Shown in pieces: positions 33,787 to 42,829 of a DNA stretch of 64,000 nucleotides. How positions within the stretch are numbered: the first letter of the stretch is position 1; each line of letters starts with the position of its first letter. Source of the stretch: JAWLDA01 sp041686855 (GTDB taxonomy: Bacteria; Bacillota; Limnochordia; DTU080; RSA5); contig JAWLDA010000004.1 of the NCBI GenBank assembly GCA_041686855.1, forward strand, positions 186,001-250,000, read 5' to 3'. The notes beneath the pieces were generated by a model. It worked only from the letters and a program-made list of their open reading frames with translations. It had not been told where the DNA came from and made no database searches. A program made the translations under genes and the position numbers.

Positions 33787-34442
33787 AAAGCATAAGGATA
33801 GGTGGCGCAGTATCCTAGTCAGGATTCACACCTTTGAAGACGGGCCTAAAAATCCGTCGAGGGCACATCGATGAAGTCCCTGGTGGTGGCAATCGACGCC
33901 CAGTCGGGGGTTGCTGCTGGGGGTTAAGGCGATGGGGCGATCTACAATGGCATGTAGGCGTTGACCCTGTCGCCGCGGAGACCCATGCTTGTGGGGAGGC
34001 GGCGTCGGTTCTCGCTACGCTCTAACACTCAAGTGAGCGCAGCGAGGCGACGGCCAACAAACTACGACCTGGGGTGAAACCTGCACGCGATACGATCAAG
34101 GCGTCTCAAACGTGCTTGTGAGTGTTGGGTGCAGTGTAGCCTGCCTTGAGCGGTTTGGGTGGGATTGCAGGTTCAGCCCGGTTTACCTCCGGCCAAGGTG
34201 ATCGGGGCTTTTGCTGCTTGAAACCCAGATTGCAAAAGAGGCTAGAGGGTGCGATACTGCCGAGGAAAACTCCTAGGCTGTTCTCCCTGGCGAGAGAGTT
34301 TGCGGGGATTGCGGTGTGGACTGAGTGGTAATCCAGCCTTGTCGTGGGTGACGCGGCAAAGTGGCCGGAAAGGGGAAACCGCCGTGACGGCGACGTTGCG
34401 GAGGGCCGCTGGGAAAACCTGCTGGACCTTAAGCCACAATTT
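33787..34442 (+). ncRNA. ole: Probable OLE RNA (ornate large extremophilic RNA)
   Basis: A roughly 650-base stretch between ispA and dxs with no convincing ORF, its own extended -10 promoter, and many helices: ATCCT-agtc-AGGAT (33812-33825), a long hairpin CGTCG/CTCGCT with AGCGAG/CGACG (34003-34052), and CTTTTGC with GCAAAAG (34208-34238). GTGGC at 33802-33806 can close with GCCAC at 34433-34437. OLE RNAs are about 600 bases, occur in extremophilic Firmicutes, and lie in the isoprenoid/xse/recN neighbourhood, as here. Identity rests on position, size and structure; I could not run the Rfam model RF01071. No oapA gene is adjacent. Confidence 0.8.
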
Positions 34443-34664
34443 TTACTCGTGAACTTGCCATCTATCCGCTTTTTTGTTTGGAGCTTTATACGTCTTCCTT
34501 TAGACTTGCCCGCGAGTGATCGATGGGTTAAGTCTTTTTTTGTGCCCAATCGCGAGGGGTGTATTCGAAGCTGCGATTGGAGCTACCGCTTTCCGGGAAA
34601 GGATATGAGACGAGTAGCGCAGAAAAGTAGCGGTTGAAGCTTGTCTGGAAAGCGAGGAGATTCC
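34443..34664 (+). other. Leader between OLE-like RNA and dxs
   Basis: About 220 bases without a supported gene. CAATCGC (near 34550) can pair with GCGATTG (near 34574), and CTTTCC-GGGAAAG forms a small hairpin. A run TCTTTTTTT near 34532-34539 is not preceded by a clear GC-rich stem. It is too short to encode the membrane protein OapA. Confidence 0.4.
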
Positions 34665-36563
34665 GTGCCCAGACTGTTGGACAGAATTGATTCGCCCAGG
34701 GAGATCAAGCAGCTTCGTATGCAGGAGCTCGAACGGCTGGCCGCAGAGATCCGTGACGAGATTGTGGGGACCGTCTCACAAACCGGGGGACACCTCGGAT
34801 CGAGTCTTGGTGTGGTCGAGTTGACACTCGCTCTACATACAGTGTTGGATTCCCCTCGCGATCGGATTGTTTGGGACGTGGGCCATCAGGCCTACCCTCA
34901 CAAATTGCTCACGGGACGTCGGGACCGCTTTAACAGCTTGCGTCAAGAGGGTGGAATCAGCGGGTTCCCTCGAATCGTCGAGAGTGAGCACGACGCCTTT
35001 GGCGTCGCTCACGCGGGCACGTCGATCTCGGCTGCACTTGGGTATGCAATCGCACGCGACCGACGCGGCGACGACTACGCCGTCGTCAGTGTGACAGGGG
35101 ACGGCGCCATGACGGCCGGGATGGCCTTTGAGGCGCTCAACCACGCAGGCGATCTCGGAACGGACCTAGTCGTCATTCTCAACGATAACGAAATGTCGAT
35201 TGCGCCCAATGTCGGCGCACTCTCTGCCTACTTCACGCAGCTGCGCATGGATAAAAACCTCCGGCGTGCCCGAGAAGACGTGGAGAGCCTCGTGCGCCGG
35301 ATTCCAGCGATCGGAAGCACGATGGTAAAGTCCGTCGAGCGACTCAAAGAGAGTCTCTTTAACATGTTGACGCCGGGGGCCTTCTTTGAGAGCTTGGGCT
35401 TTAGCTACTACGGCCCCATCGACGGACACAACATAGGCCTCATGCAGCGAGTGATTCGCGACGCCGTCGCTCGCGGCGGTCCGGTGTTGATTCACGCCAT
35501 CACCGAGAAAGGGCGGGGGTACGAGCCCGCTGAGAAAGATCCCGGTAAGCTGCACGCGATGAAACCGGTAAAGGTGTCGCCTGGGGCAAGCGGTCCGGCG
35601 CTTCCGTCGTACAGCCAAATTGTCGGCGAGACGTTGGTTCGGTTGGCTGGAGAAGATGCAGGCGTGGTGGGAATCACTGCGGCCATGCCCGATGGAACGG
35701 GGTTGGAGTTGCTCGCCAAAGCACGGCCGGAGCAGTATTTCGATGTAGGCATTGCTGAGCAACACGCCGTCACTTTCGCAGCCGGCCTCTCGTGCGGCGG
35801 CATAAAGCCCGTGGTGGCGATTTACTCGACGTTTCTGCAGCGCGGTTACGATCAAGTCGTGCACGACGTGTGCATTCAAAACCTTCCGGTCGCGTTTTTG
35901 CTGGATCGGGCCGGCCTGGTCGGAGACGACGGCCCGACACACAACGGAACCTTCGACATTGCCTACCTGCGTACACTACCGAATATGGTAGTCATGGCGC
36001 CGAAGGACGAGAATGAGCTGCGACATATGATCAAGACCGCCGTCGATCATCAGGGACCCATTGCGGTCCGCTTTCCTCGGGGCTCAGGTTACGGAGTCAA
36101 ACTCGACTCCCAATTGGAGTCGTTGCCCATTGGAAAGGGCGAAGTCATCCGGTCAGGCGATGATGTGCTCATTTTGGCCTTGGGTTCCATGGTGAACCCC
36201 TCGCTGGCGGCGGCTGAGCGCCTTGAGGCGAAGGGGATCTCGGCCACCGTGGTAAACGCGCGCTTCGCCAAGCCGCTCGACTCGGCGCTCATTCTGGAGC
36301 TAGCCGCCCGGATCGGCCGTGTTGTCACTGTTGAAGAGCATGCGCTCATGGGCGGTTTCGGCTCTGCCGTGCTCGAGTGTTTTGAAGAGGCCGATTTGGG
36401 GAGTGTGGCCGTGCGGCGGTTGGGCATTCCCGATCAGTTTATCGAGCAGGCGAAACCCGATGTGCAGCTCGCTCAGTGCGGGTTGGATGCCACAGGGATC
36501 GCAGCGTCGATCGAACGCTTTATGGGGGCCGGTCAGCCCGCGGCGGTGTCGGGGCGGCCGTGA
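34665..36563 (+). CDS. dxs: 1-deoxy-D-xylulose-5-phosphate synthase
   Basis: First step of the MEP isoprenoid pathway, thiamine diphosphate-dependent. It has 632 residues: GHLGSSLGVVELTLALH, GHQAYPHKLLTGRRD, the ThDP-binding VTGDGAMTAGMAFEALN with NDNEMSIAPN, the pyrimidine domain AEQHAVTFAAGLSCGG, and DRAGLVGDDGPTHNGTFD. GTG 34665 with GAGGAG upstream is preferred over TTG 34641. With ispA it links the block to isoprenoid supply. Confidence 0.97.
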   Translation: MPRLLDRIDSPREIKQLRMQELERLAAEIRDEIVGTVSQTGGHLGSSLGVVELTLALHTVLDSPRDRIVWDVGHQAYPHKLLTGRRDRFNSLRQEGGISGFPRIVESEHDAFGVAHAGTSISAALGYAIARDRRGDDYAVVSVTGDGAMTAGMAFEALNHAGDLGTDLVVILNDNEMSIAPNVGALSAYFTQLRMDKNLRRAREDVESLVRRIPAIGSTMVKSVERLKESLFNMLTPGAFFESLGFSYYGPIDGHNIGLMQRVIRDAVARGGPVLIHAITEKGRGYEPAEKDPGKLHAMKPVKVSPGASGPALPSYSQIVGETLVRLAGEDAGVVGITAAMPDGTGLELLAKARPEQYFDVGIAEQHAVTFAAGLSCGGIKPVVAIYSTFLQRGYDQVVHDVCIQNLPVAFLLDRAGLVGDDGPTHNGTFDIAYLRTLPNMVVMAPKDENELRHMIKTAVDHQGPIAVRFPRGSGYGVKLDSQLESLPIGKGEVIRSGDDVLILALGSMVNPSLAAAERLEAKGISATVVNARFAKPLDSALILELAARIGRVVTVEEHALMGGFGSAVLECFEEADLGSVAVRRLGIPDQFIEQAKPDVQLAQCGLDATGIAASIERFMGAGQPAAVSGRP

Positions 36564-37393
36564 CGTCACACGAGCGGAAAGGGATGATTCGCCTCGATCG
36601 CCTGTTGGTCGAAGCCGGCCACTTTGAGACACGCACTCAAGCAAAGGCGGCGATCACCGCGGGCGTCGTCTTTGTCGAGGGCGAGCGGGTCGACAAAGGC
36701 GGCGCGCAGGTGCCAAAGGATGCATCCGTAGAGGTGCGGGCTCCACAAAACCCATACGTGAGTCGCGGGGGGCTTAAACTGGAGGGCGCGCTTGACCACT
36801 TCGCCATCGATCCCGCAGGACGAGTCTGTCTGGACGTCGGGGCGTCGACTGGCGGCTTTACGGATTGCCTCATGCAGCGAGGCGCTTCAAAAGTGTATGC
36901 GGTAGATGTGGGCTACGGTCACCTCGCGTGGAAACTGCGCCAAGATCCACGAGTAGAGGTCTTGGAGCGGACAAACTTCCGGCACGTGCAACCGGAGACG
37001 TTCTTAAACGTCACACTGGCGACCGTTGACGTCTCCTTTATCTCTTTATTAAAGATACTGCCGGCGTTGGCAGCGAACGTAGAGCCTGAAGCTGACGTCG
37101 TCGCATTGGTAAAGCCGCAGTTCGAAGCGGGACGCAAAGCAGTGAGTCGAGGTTCCGGCGTCATTCGAGATCCACACGTACACAGTGAAGTTTTGCAAAA
37201 TACGCTCGAGGGCGCCACTCAGCTGGGCTGGACGCCCCTGGGACTGATGCACTCGCCGATTACAGGACCGAGCGGTAACATTGAGTTCTTCATGTGGTGC
37301 CGACCGGCATCAGGGGCCACGGGCGTCTCGCCGATCGAGAGTGAACGGGTGGAGGACGTTGTTAGGACGGCTCATGAGGAGCACGCGAAGTGA
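36560..37393 (+). CDS. tlyA: TlyA family rRNA (cytidine-2'-O)-methyltransferase (YqxC)
   Basis: A 277-residue protein: N-terminal S4 RNA-binding domain (IRLDRLLVEAGHFETRTQAK) and an FtsJ-like methyltransferase domain (CLDVGASTGGFTDCLMQRGA, VDVSFISLLKILPAL, LVKPQFEAGRK). Mycobacterial TlyA methylates 16S and 23S rRNA; Bacillus YqxC is less studied. GTG 36560 overlaps the dxs stop (GTGA). Confidence 0.93.
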   Translation: MTSHERKGMIRLDRLLVEAGHFETRTQAKAAITAGVVFVEGERVDKGGAQVPKDASVEVRAPQNPYVSRGGLKLEGALDHFAIDPAGRVCLDVGASTGGFTDCLMQRGASKVYAVDVGYGHLAWKLRQDPRVEVLERTNFRHVQPETFLNVTLATVDVSFISLLKILPALAANVEPEADVVALVKPQFEAGRKAVSRGSGVIRDPHVHSEVLQNTLEGATQLGWTPLGLMHSPITGPSGNIEFFMWCRPASGATGVSPIESERVEDVVRTAHEEHAK

Positions 37394-37399
37394 GGGTCC

Positions 37400-38308
37400 A
37401 TGAGTCGGCGTGGAAGGATGCGACGATCTGTGAAATCTATTGCGTTACTTCCCCATACCGGCAAGGAGGAAGCTCTCGCATTGGCGAAGCGCCTCATTCC
37501 CCAGCTCCAAACACGCGGTGCTGCTGTGTGGGTCGATCCTGACGCTGCCTGTTTGATTGATCGCGCCGATGTGAGCGGTGAGACGGAGCGACTCACATCG
37601 TGTGATGTCGCTCTCGTCCTCGGGGGTGACGGCGCGCTCCTCAAGGCGGCCCGAGTCGCGGCGCCGCACGGCATTCCGATCCTTGGTGTCAACATGGGAC
37701 ACTTGGGGTTCCTTACGGAGATCGAGCCCAACGGTATCGACCAGGCCATCGAAAGGATCTTTCGCGGCGAGTATCAGATCGAAGAGCGCATGATGCTCTC
37801 CACGCAGCTCGTACGATCCAACGAGACCGTCGCTACCTATCTGGGGCTCAACGATGCCGTCGTCACCCGTGGAGTCTTTGCGCGTGTGATAGAGTGCGAG
37901 GTTCGAGTGAACGAGGAGCACGTGGGCCGTTTCTCCGGAGATGGGGTTATCGTTTCGACACCGACGGGCTCTACGGCGTACAGTCTCTCCGCAGGGGGGC
38001 CCATCGTCAGTCCCAACGTCGAAGCGCTCATCATGACGCCAATCTGTCCTCACACGGTAGGCGCCCGAACGCTCGTCACACATCCCAATGAGTGTGTGTG
38101 CGTCTGCCTGACGTCCAAGGTCGACGACGCAATGCTCACCGTGGACGGGCAAATCGGAGAGGCGCTCCGACCGGGCGACGAGGTGCGTGTGCAGCGCGCC
38201 GCCTATCCCGCGCGCCTGGTCCGGTTGAATGGTCGCTCGTTTTACACACTCCTACACGATCGTTTCCTGCGCGAGAGCGCGCGGGAGATTGCGATGCGAG
38301 AGTCGTAA
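37400..38308 (+). CDS. nadK: NAD kinase
   Basis: Makes NADP from NAD. It has 302 residues: diphosphate-binding LGGDGALLKAAR, GVNMGHLGFLTE, LNDAVVTRG, and the conserved GDGVIVSTPTGSTAYSLSAG region (20 residues) with SPNVEALIMTPICPHT. ATG 37400 after GTGAGGGT; shorter starts at 37418 or 37430 are possible. It sits between tlyA and argR. Confidence 0.95.
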   Translation: MSRRGRMRRSVKSIALLPHTGKEEALALAKRLIPQLQTRGAAVWVDPDAACLIDRADVSGETERLTSCDVALVLGGDGALLKAARVAAPHGIPILGVNMGHLGFLTEIEPNGIDQAIERIFRGEYQIEERMMLSTQLVRSNETVATYLGLNDAVVTRGVFARVIECEVRVNEEHVGRFSGDGVIVSTPTGSTAYSLSAGGPIVSPNVEALIMTPICPHTVGARTLVTHPNECVCVCLTSKVDDAMLTVDGQIGEALRPGDEVRVQRAAYPARLVRLNGRSFYTLLHDRFLRESAREIAMRES

Positions 38309-38326
38309 CGAAAGGTTGGCAGGTCC

Positions 38327-38803
38327 GTGAAAGAGGCTCGACACCAAGCTATCCTTCGCATCGTACGCGAGCTGGATGTGAAAACACAAGAGCAATTAGC
38401 CGACGAGTTACGGCGCGCGGGATTCGTCGTAACGCAGGCGACGGTCTCCCGGGATATCCGCGAGTTGGGTCTAGTCAAGGTGGCAGCAAAACAGGGAGAG
38501 TACCGCTACTCTGTTCCGCCAGATGTCTCGCCGGCCGATGCGTTCGGACGTGTGCAACGGACGTTCCGGGAATACGTGACCAACGTCGCTTACTCTGCCA
38601 ACCTGCTCGTCATCAAGACCCTGCCTGGCAGCGCCCAGGTCGTTGCAGCAGCCCTGGACGCTCTCCACCTCGAAGGGGTGGTTGGAACAGTGGCCGGAGA
38701 CGATGCGGTGCTGGTCGTGGCGAGCGATGGGCATCCCCATCCGGCGCCCGGTCACGCGACGGGTCTCTACGAGCAATTTGTGTCGTGGTACGAGGAGAGC
38801 TAA
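38327..38803 (+). CDS. argR: Arginine repressor
   Basis: Hexameric arginine-responsive regulator (ArgR/AhrC). It has 158 residues: winged helix with TQATVSRDIRELGLVKV, and the C-terminal oligomerisation/arginine-binding domain with LVIKTLPGSAQVVAAALD and GTVAGDDAVLVVA. GTG 38327. The position before recN matches ahrC in Bacillus. Confidence 0.96.
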   Translation: MKEARHQAILRIVRELDVKTQEQLADELRRAGFVVTQATVSRDIRELGLVKVAAKQGEYRYSVPPDVSPADAFGRVQRTFREYVTNVAYSANLLVIKTLPGSAQVVAAALDALHLEGVVGTVAGDDAVLVVASDGHPHPAPGHATGLYEQFVSWYEES

Positions 38804-38881
38804 CCGGTCGACGGCGAGGAGAGGCGTCGCCGTTGGGCGCCTTCCTGATGATCGATGAGGGTGCGAAGGAGGCGGCATCCA

Positions 38882-40612
38882 GTGATCCAGGAGCTAAAGA
38901 TTCAGGATTTCGCGGTGGTTCGATCTCTCGAGATTGAGCTTGGCCCCGGACTCAACGTCCTGACGGGCGAGACGGGCGCGGGCAAGTCAATCCTCATCGA
39001 CGCTGTGGCTGCGATCCGCGGAGGGCGAGTCTCTTCGGGTGACGTACGTTCCGGGGCGGAGCGTGCTATTGTGGAGGCCTCCTTTGATATTGCCAACAGT
39101 CCCGGGGCGGCCCACACGCTCACCGAAATGGGCCACTCGGCCGACGAGACGCTCATCTTGGTACGGGAGATCGCTGCACAGGGGAGGAGCAAGTGTCGCG
39201 TGAACGCCCGTTTGGCCAATGTGACACAATTGGCTCAAATTGGGGAAGCCTTGGTCGACATTCACGGGCAGCACGATCACCAGTCGCTCCTCAATCCCGC
39301 GAGTCACCTCAGCATATTGGACGCGCTGGGTGGGGACGCCGTTCTGCGATTGGCCGATGAGGTTGAGTCGCTGGTCCGTGAACGGAGTGAATTGGTCGGC
39401 GCCGAGCGGGCCCTCGACGAAGGGGATCGCGATCGGGCGCGGCGAGAGGATCTTTTGCGGTACCAAATTGAGGAGATTGACGCTGCTGCCCTGGAAGAGG
39501 GCGAAGATGAACGCTTGTTTTCGGAGCGGCAACGACTCGCACACGCCGAGCGGATCGCGGCCGCGGTGAACGTGGCGTACGAAGCTCTGTACGGCGGCGA
39601 CGGCGGCGAGCAGATGAGTGCGAACGACACTTTGGGAACGGCCAAGTCGCAGCTCGAGGAGGCGGCCTCGTACGACGAGGAGCTCGAAGGAGCTCTTAAC
39701 ACCCTCGAGCAGCTCCTCTCAACGGTCCAAGACGTCGCGATGGACGTGCGCCGTTACGCAGAGCGGCTCGAGATTGATCCCGGTCGACTCGTTGAAGTGG
39801 AAGAGCGACTCGAACTGATTGCCCGCCTCAAGAGAAAGTACGGCGACACACTCGAGGAGATTGGGGCGTTTCGTGCGGCCGCAGGCCATGAGTTGTCACA
39901 GCTTGCGGACTCCCAGGAGCGCAGAGCGGCGATCCAAGCACGCCGTCAAAAAGTGGAGCGGGAGTTGGCGGAGCGCGTCGAACGACTCTCGGCCATGCGG
40001 CGCGAGACGGGAGAGCGGATTGGGACGGCGATCTCCGAACGCCTCCGCACGTTGCAAATGCCTGATGCGCGCTTCAGTGTCCTCGTTCACACCAAGCCCG
40101 ACCCGCAAGGGTTGTCGATCCAAGGGGAGCGCGTCCACGTCGGACCCCACGGCATTGACGTGGTGGAGTTCCTCTTCTCTGCGAACCCCGGAGAGGAGTT
40201 ACGACCACTTGCCCGCATTGCGTCGGGCGGTGAAATGTCACGGGTCATGTTGGCCATAAAAGGGGTGTTGGCCGAGATTGATCCGGTAGGTACGCTCATC
40301 TTTGATGAGGTCGACGCTGGGCTCGGTGGCCGGGCAGCGGAGAGTGTCGCCGATGCCTTGGCGGAGCTGGCCCGGACGCATCAAGTGTTGGTCGTCACTC
40401 ACTTGGCGCAAGTGGCGGCTCGAGCGGATCATCACTTTACGGTGATGAAGGAAGTACGCGACAGAGCCACCTTTGTGAGTGCCCAACGCTTAGAGGGCGA
40501 AGAGCGGGTGCGCGAGTTGGCCCGCATGCTGGATGGAAAGGAGACGCAGACAGGTTTTGAACACGCGAGGGCCCTGCTAAGTCTGGCCCACAAAGGCAAG
40601 ACAGCCAGCTAA
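38882..40612 (+). CDS. recN: DNA repair protein RecN
   Basis: SMC-like double-strand-break repair ATPase. It has 576 residues: Walker A GETGAGKSILIDAV, long central coiled coils (about 160-370), ABC signature IASGGEMSRVMLAIK and Walker B TLIFDEVDAGLGGR. GTG 38882 is chosen, with AAGGAGG upstream; the frame could extend to 38855. Confidence 0.96.
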   Translation: MIQELKIQDFAVVRSLEIELGPGLNVLTGETGAGKSILIDAVAAIRGGRVSSGDVRSGAERAIVEASFDIANSPGAAHTLTEMGHSADETLILVREIAAQGRSKCRVNARLANVTQLAQIGEALVDIHGQHDHQSLLNPASHLSILDALGGDAVLRLADEVESLVRERSELVGAERALDEGDRDRARREDLLRYQIEEIDAAALEEGEDERLFSERQRLAHAERIAAAVNVAYEALYGGDGGEQMSANDTLGTAKSQLEEAASYDEELEGALNTLEQLLSTVQDVAMDVRRYAERLEIDPGRLVEVEERLELIARLKRKYGDTLEEIGAFRAAAGHELSQLADSQERRAAIQARRQKVERELAERVERLSAMRRETGERIGTAISERLRTLQMPDARFSVLVHTKPDPQGLSIQGERVHVGPHGIDVVEFLFSANPGEELRPLARIASGGEMSRVMLAIKGVLAEIDPVGTLIFDEVDAGLGGRAAESVADALAELARTHQVLVVTHLAQVAARADHHFTVMKEVRDRATFVSAQRLEGEERVRELARMLDGKETQTGFEHARALLSLAHKGKTAS

Positions 40613-40641
40613 AGCAGGGGTCGGCCCGGTAGAGCTCGGGG

Positions 40642-40648
40642 CATCCTA
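40642..40648 (+). promoter_or_regulatory. Candidate sigma-G/F -10 element upstream of spoIVB
   Basis: CATCCTA fits the CATNNTA pattern of forespore promoters and lies 41 bases before the spoIVB start. The expected -35 is not evident, so this is weak. Confidence 0.25.
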
Positions 40649-40689
40649 CGTGGCGCAGGCAACGCAGCCAAGCGTGGGAGGGTCCTGTT

Positions 40690-41928
40690 TTGGGAAAGTT
40701 TCGCATCAGTCTCGCCATCTTTGCACTATTGTTTATTACGCTCTCTTCGTTCTTCGTTTTGCCGCAGGTTAACGTGTGGCAGCAATTCCCCGATGAGATT
40801 CGGATTCTCGCAGGTGAGCAGGTGGACCTTGATGTTGGTCCGCTTTTTACGTTGGAGGCGTTGCCTCAGTCTGGCGTTGAGTTACGCCTCTTGGGCTGGT
40901 TGCCGATTGAGCGCGCCGACGTGCGGGTCGTCGATCGCGTCGAGGTCGTCCCCGGGGGACAGGCCGTGGGTATCCTGCTCAGCGCTCGCGGTCTTTTGGT
41001 CGTTCGCACGGTGACAATTTCGGCGACCGCCGGCGAGCGGCTCTCCCCCGCTGCTGCCGCCGGGATTCGTGAGGGCGATGTGCTCGTACGGGCTGGGAAT
41101 AGTGAAATCGAGCATCCCTTTGAGTTGGAGGCGATCGTCAAAGCTTACGGTCGACGGGGTGAGTCTGTGCCACTGACGATTCTAAGAGAAGGTCAGGAGA
41201 GGCGGGTTGACGTTCGGCCCGCACTGGTTCGAGAGCCGGACGGTCGGGAGAGTTACCGCCTGGGCCTTTACCTTAAGGATCCGGCAGCGGGCGTCGGTAC
41301 ACTCACCTTTTGGGAGCCTCACAGCGGCGCATACGGGGCGCTCGGGCACGTGATCTCCGATGGGGAGGCGGCTGCAAGGTTAAACGAAGGCCGGATCGTC
41401 TCTGCCATGATTCATGGCGTGAACCCGGGGGAGCGCGGGCGGCCGGGGGAGAAGCTGGGAGTCTTTGAGAGTGGGGCCTCTCTTGGGAGCATCGACAAGA
41501 ATACTACGTTTGGGATTTACGGCCGGCTGTGGAATCGGCTCCCGGGAGGGCTTGAGACGGTGCCGGTCGCACTGAGTCATGAGATCGAAGAGGGGCCGGC
41601 AGAGATGTTGACGGTGCTTGAAGGCGCTAAAGTTGAGCGCTTTGAGATACAGATCACGGCGGTGAATCCTCGCGCGGAAGCCTCGGGGCGGGGCCTCGTC
41701 CTCGAGGTGTCTGATCCGCGGTTGTTGGAGCAGACGAACGGCATTGTCCAAGGGATGAGTGGTAGCCCGATCCTCCAGAACGGGAAGCTTGTCGGCGCCG
41801 TCACGCACGTCTTTATCAATAACCCTCGCCGAGGCTTCGGCATCCTGGCCGAGTGGATGGTGTACGAGGCAGGGATTCTAGCCGATCACGGTGAGGCGGG
41901 GAGGAATCTCCTTCCAGCGGTTGAATGA
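40690..41928 (+). CDS. spoIVB: SpoIVB serine peptidase
   Basis: Forespore protease that signals to the SpoIVFB complex and so activates pro-sigma-K in Bacillus. It has 412 residues: membrane anchor FRISLAIFALLFITLSSFFV, a PDZ domain (SPAAAAGIREGDVLVRAGNS), and the S55 protease domain with His in GAYGALGHVISD and Ser in GMSGSPILQNGK. TTG 40690 with GGGAGGG upstream. Its 3' end contains the spo0A promoter. Confidence 0.95.
   Translation: MGKFRISLAIFALLFITLSSFFVLPQVNVWQQFPDEIRILAGEQVDLDVGPLFTLEALPQSGVELRLLGWLPIERADVRVVDRVEVVPGGQAVGILLSARGLLVVRTVTISATAGERLSPAAAAGIREGDVLVRAGNSEIEHPFELEAIVKAYGRRGESVPLTILREGQERRVDVRPALVREPDGRESYRLGLYLKDPAAGVGTLTFWEPHSGAYGALGHVISDGEAAARLNEGRIVSAMIHGVNPGERGRPGEKLGVFESGASLGSIDKNTTFGIYGRLWNRLPGGLETVPVALSHEIEEGPAEMLTVLEGAKVERFEIQITAVNPRAEASGRGLVLEVSDPRLLEQTNGIVQGMSGSPILQNGKLVGAVTHVFINNPRRGFGILAEWMVYEAGILADHGEAGRNLLPAVE
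41900..41928 (+). promoter_or_regulatory. Sigma-H-type promoter for spo0A
   Basis: GGAGGAATC (41900-41908) fits the -35 RnAGGAwWW in eight of nine positions. After 11 bases, GTTGAATGA (41920-41928) fits the -10 RnnGAATww well. The spacing is standard for sigma-H. It overlaps the end of spoIVB. Expected start near 41935, giving a leader of about 26 bases. Bacillus spo0A also has a sigma-H promoter. Confidence 0.7.
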
Positions 41929-41960
41929 GGGAGGAGTAGCAAATCACGGGGGAAACGGTT

Positions 41961-42728
41961 ATGGAGCACACAAAGCAAATCCTGGTCGTCGACGACAACG
42001 TCGAATTCTGTGAAGTGATCCGAGAGGCGATTGCTACACAACCGGACCTCGAGTGTATCGGGAGTATACACGACGGTGAGTCAGCGATCAAAGCCATCCG
42101 CGAGCTCCGCCCGGATTTAGTGGTTCTCGACCACGTGATGCCCAACCTGGACGGTGTCGGTGTGCTGGAGGCGATTCGGGATTTCGAGGACCGCCCAAAA
42201 GTGCTGATGCTCACTGCGTTTGGGCACGAAAACCTCATTCAACGGGCGGCCGAATTGGGCGTCGATTACTACATCATGAAGCCCTTCGACATCCCCACAC
42301 TCCTGCAGCGGATCAGGCAGGTGGCCCAGGACCCGACCCGAGCCAAAGTGAGCGTCAAACACCAACAGCGTCGACATCAGGTCGAGCGTGAAGTAGCCCA
42401 TCAACTCTCAACATTAGGCGTGCCCCCGCACTTTAAAGGGTATTTATACCTACAGGATGCGGTCACACTCGTGGTGCTCGAGCCGGAATTGCTCTCGGCC
42501 GTCACCAAGGAATTGTACCCGGCGGTGGCACGGATGCGCAACACGTCGGCCCACAAGGTCGAGCGTGCAATTCGCCACGCCATCGAGTCGACGTGGGTTC
42601 GCGGCAATCTCGCCTTCATTGACCGCCTTTTCGCCTACACCGTCGATGCCGAGAAGGGCAAACCCACCAATTCTTCGTTTATTGCTCGATTGGCCGATCA
42701 TGTCCGCATGGAGCTTATGGCAAGCTAG
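41961..42728 (+). CDS. spo0A: Sporulation master regulator Spo0A
   Basis: Phosphorelay response regulator controlling entry into sporulation. It has 255 residues: receiver with acidic pocket VVDDN, phosphorylated Asp in LVVLDHVMPNLDG, and Lys in YIMKPFD; then the Spo0A DNA-binding domain with LYPAVARMRNTSAHKVERAI and HAIESTWVRGN. ATG 41961 after GGGGGAAA. It has its own likely sigma-H promoter and a strong terminator. Confidence 0.98.
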   Translation: MEHTKQILVVDDNVEFCEVIREAIATQPDLECIGSIHDGESAIKAIRELRPDLVVLDHVMPNLDGVGVLEAIRDFEDRPKVLMLTAFGHENLIQRAAELGVDYYIMKPFDIPTLLQRIRQVAQDPTRAKVSVKHQQRRHQVEREVAHQLSTLGVPPHFKGYLYLQDAVTLVVLEPELLSAVTKELYPAVARMRNTSAHKVERAIRHAIESTWVRGNLAFIDRLFAYTVDAEKGKPTNSSFIARLADHVRMELMAS

Positions 42729-42774
42729 CCTGAGCTTGGCCCGCATAGAGTGAACGACCGAACCGGATCTTATG

Positions 42775-42812
42775 AGAAGAGGAGCTGCCTAAAGAGCGCC
42801 TCTTCTTTTTTA
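42775..42812 (+). terminator. Intrinsic terminator after spo0A
   Basis: AGAAGAGG (42775-42782) pairs perfectly with CCTCTTCT (42799-42806), followed by a run of T. It ends only 6-18 bases before the possible starts of the SteA-like gene. Confidence 0.9.
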
Positions 42813-42829
42813 TTTCAGTGTGGTCGGTG

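Noticed and set aside
34106..34637. Several ORFs of 60-147 codons on both strands between ispA and dxs
   Set aside because: They overlap the structured OLE-like region, lack good Shine-Dalgarno sequences and resemble no protein family.
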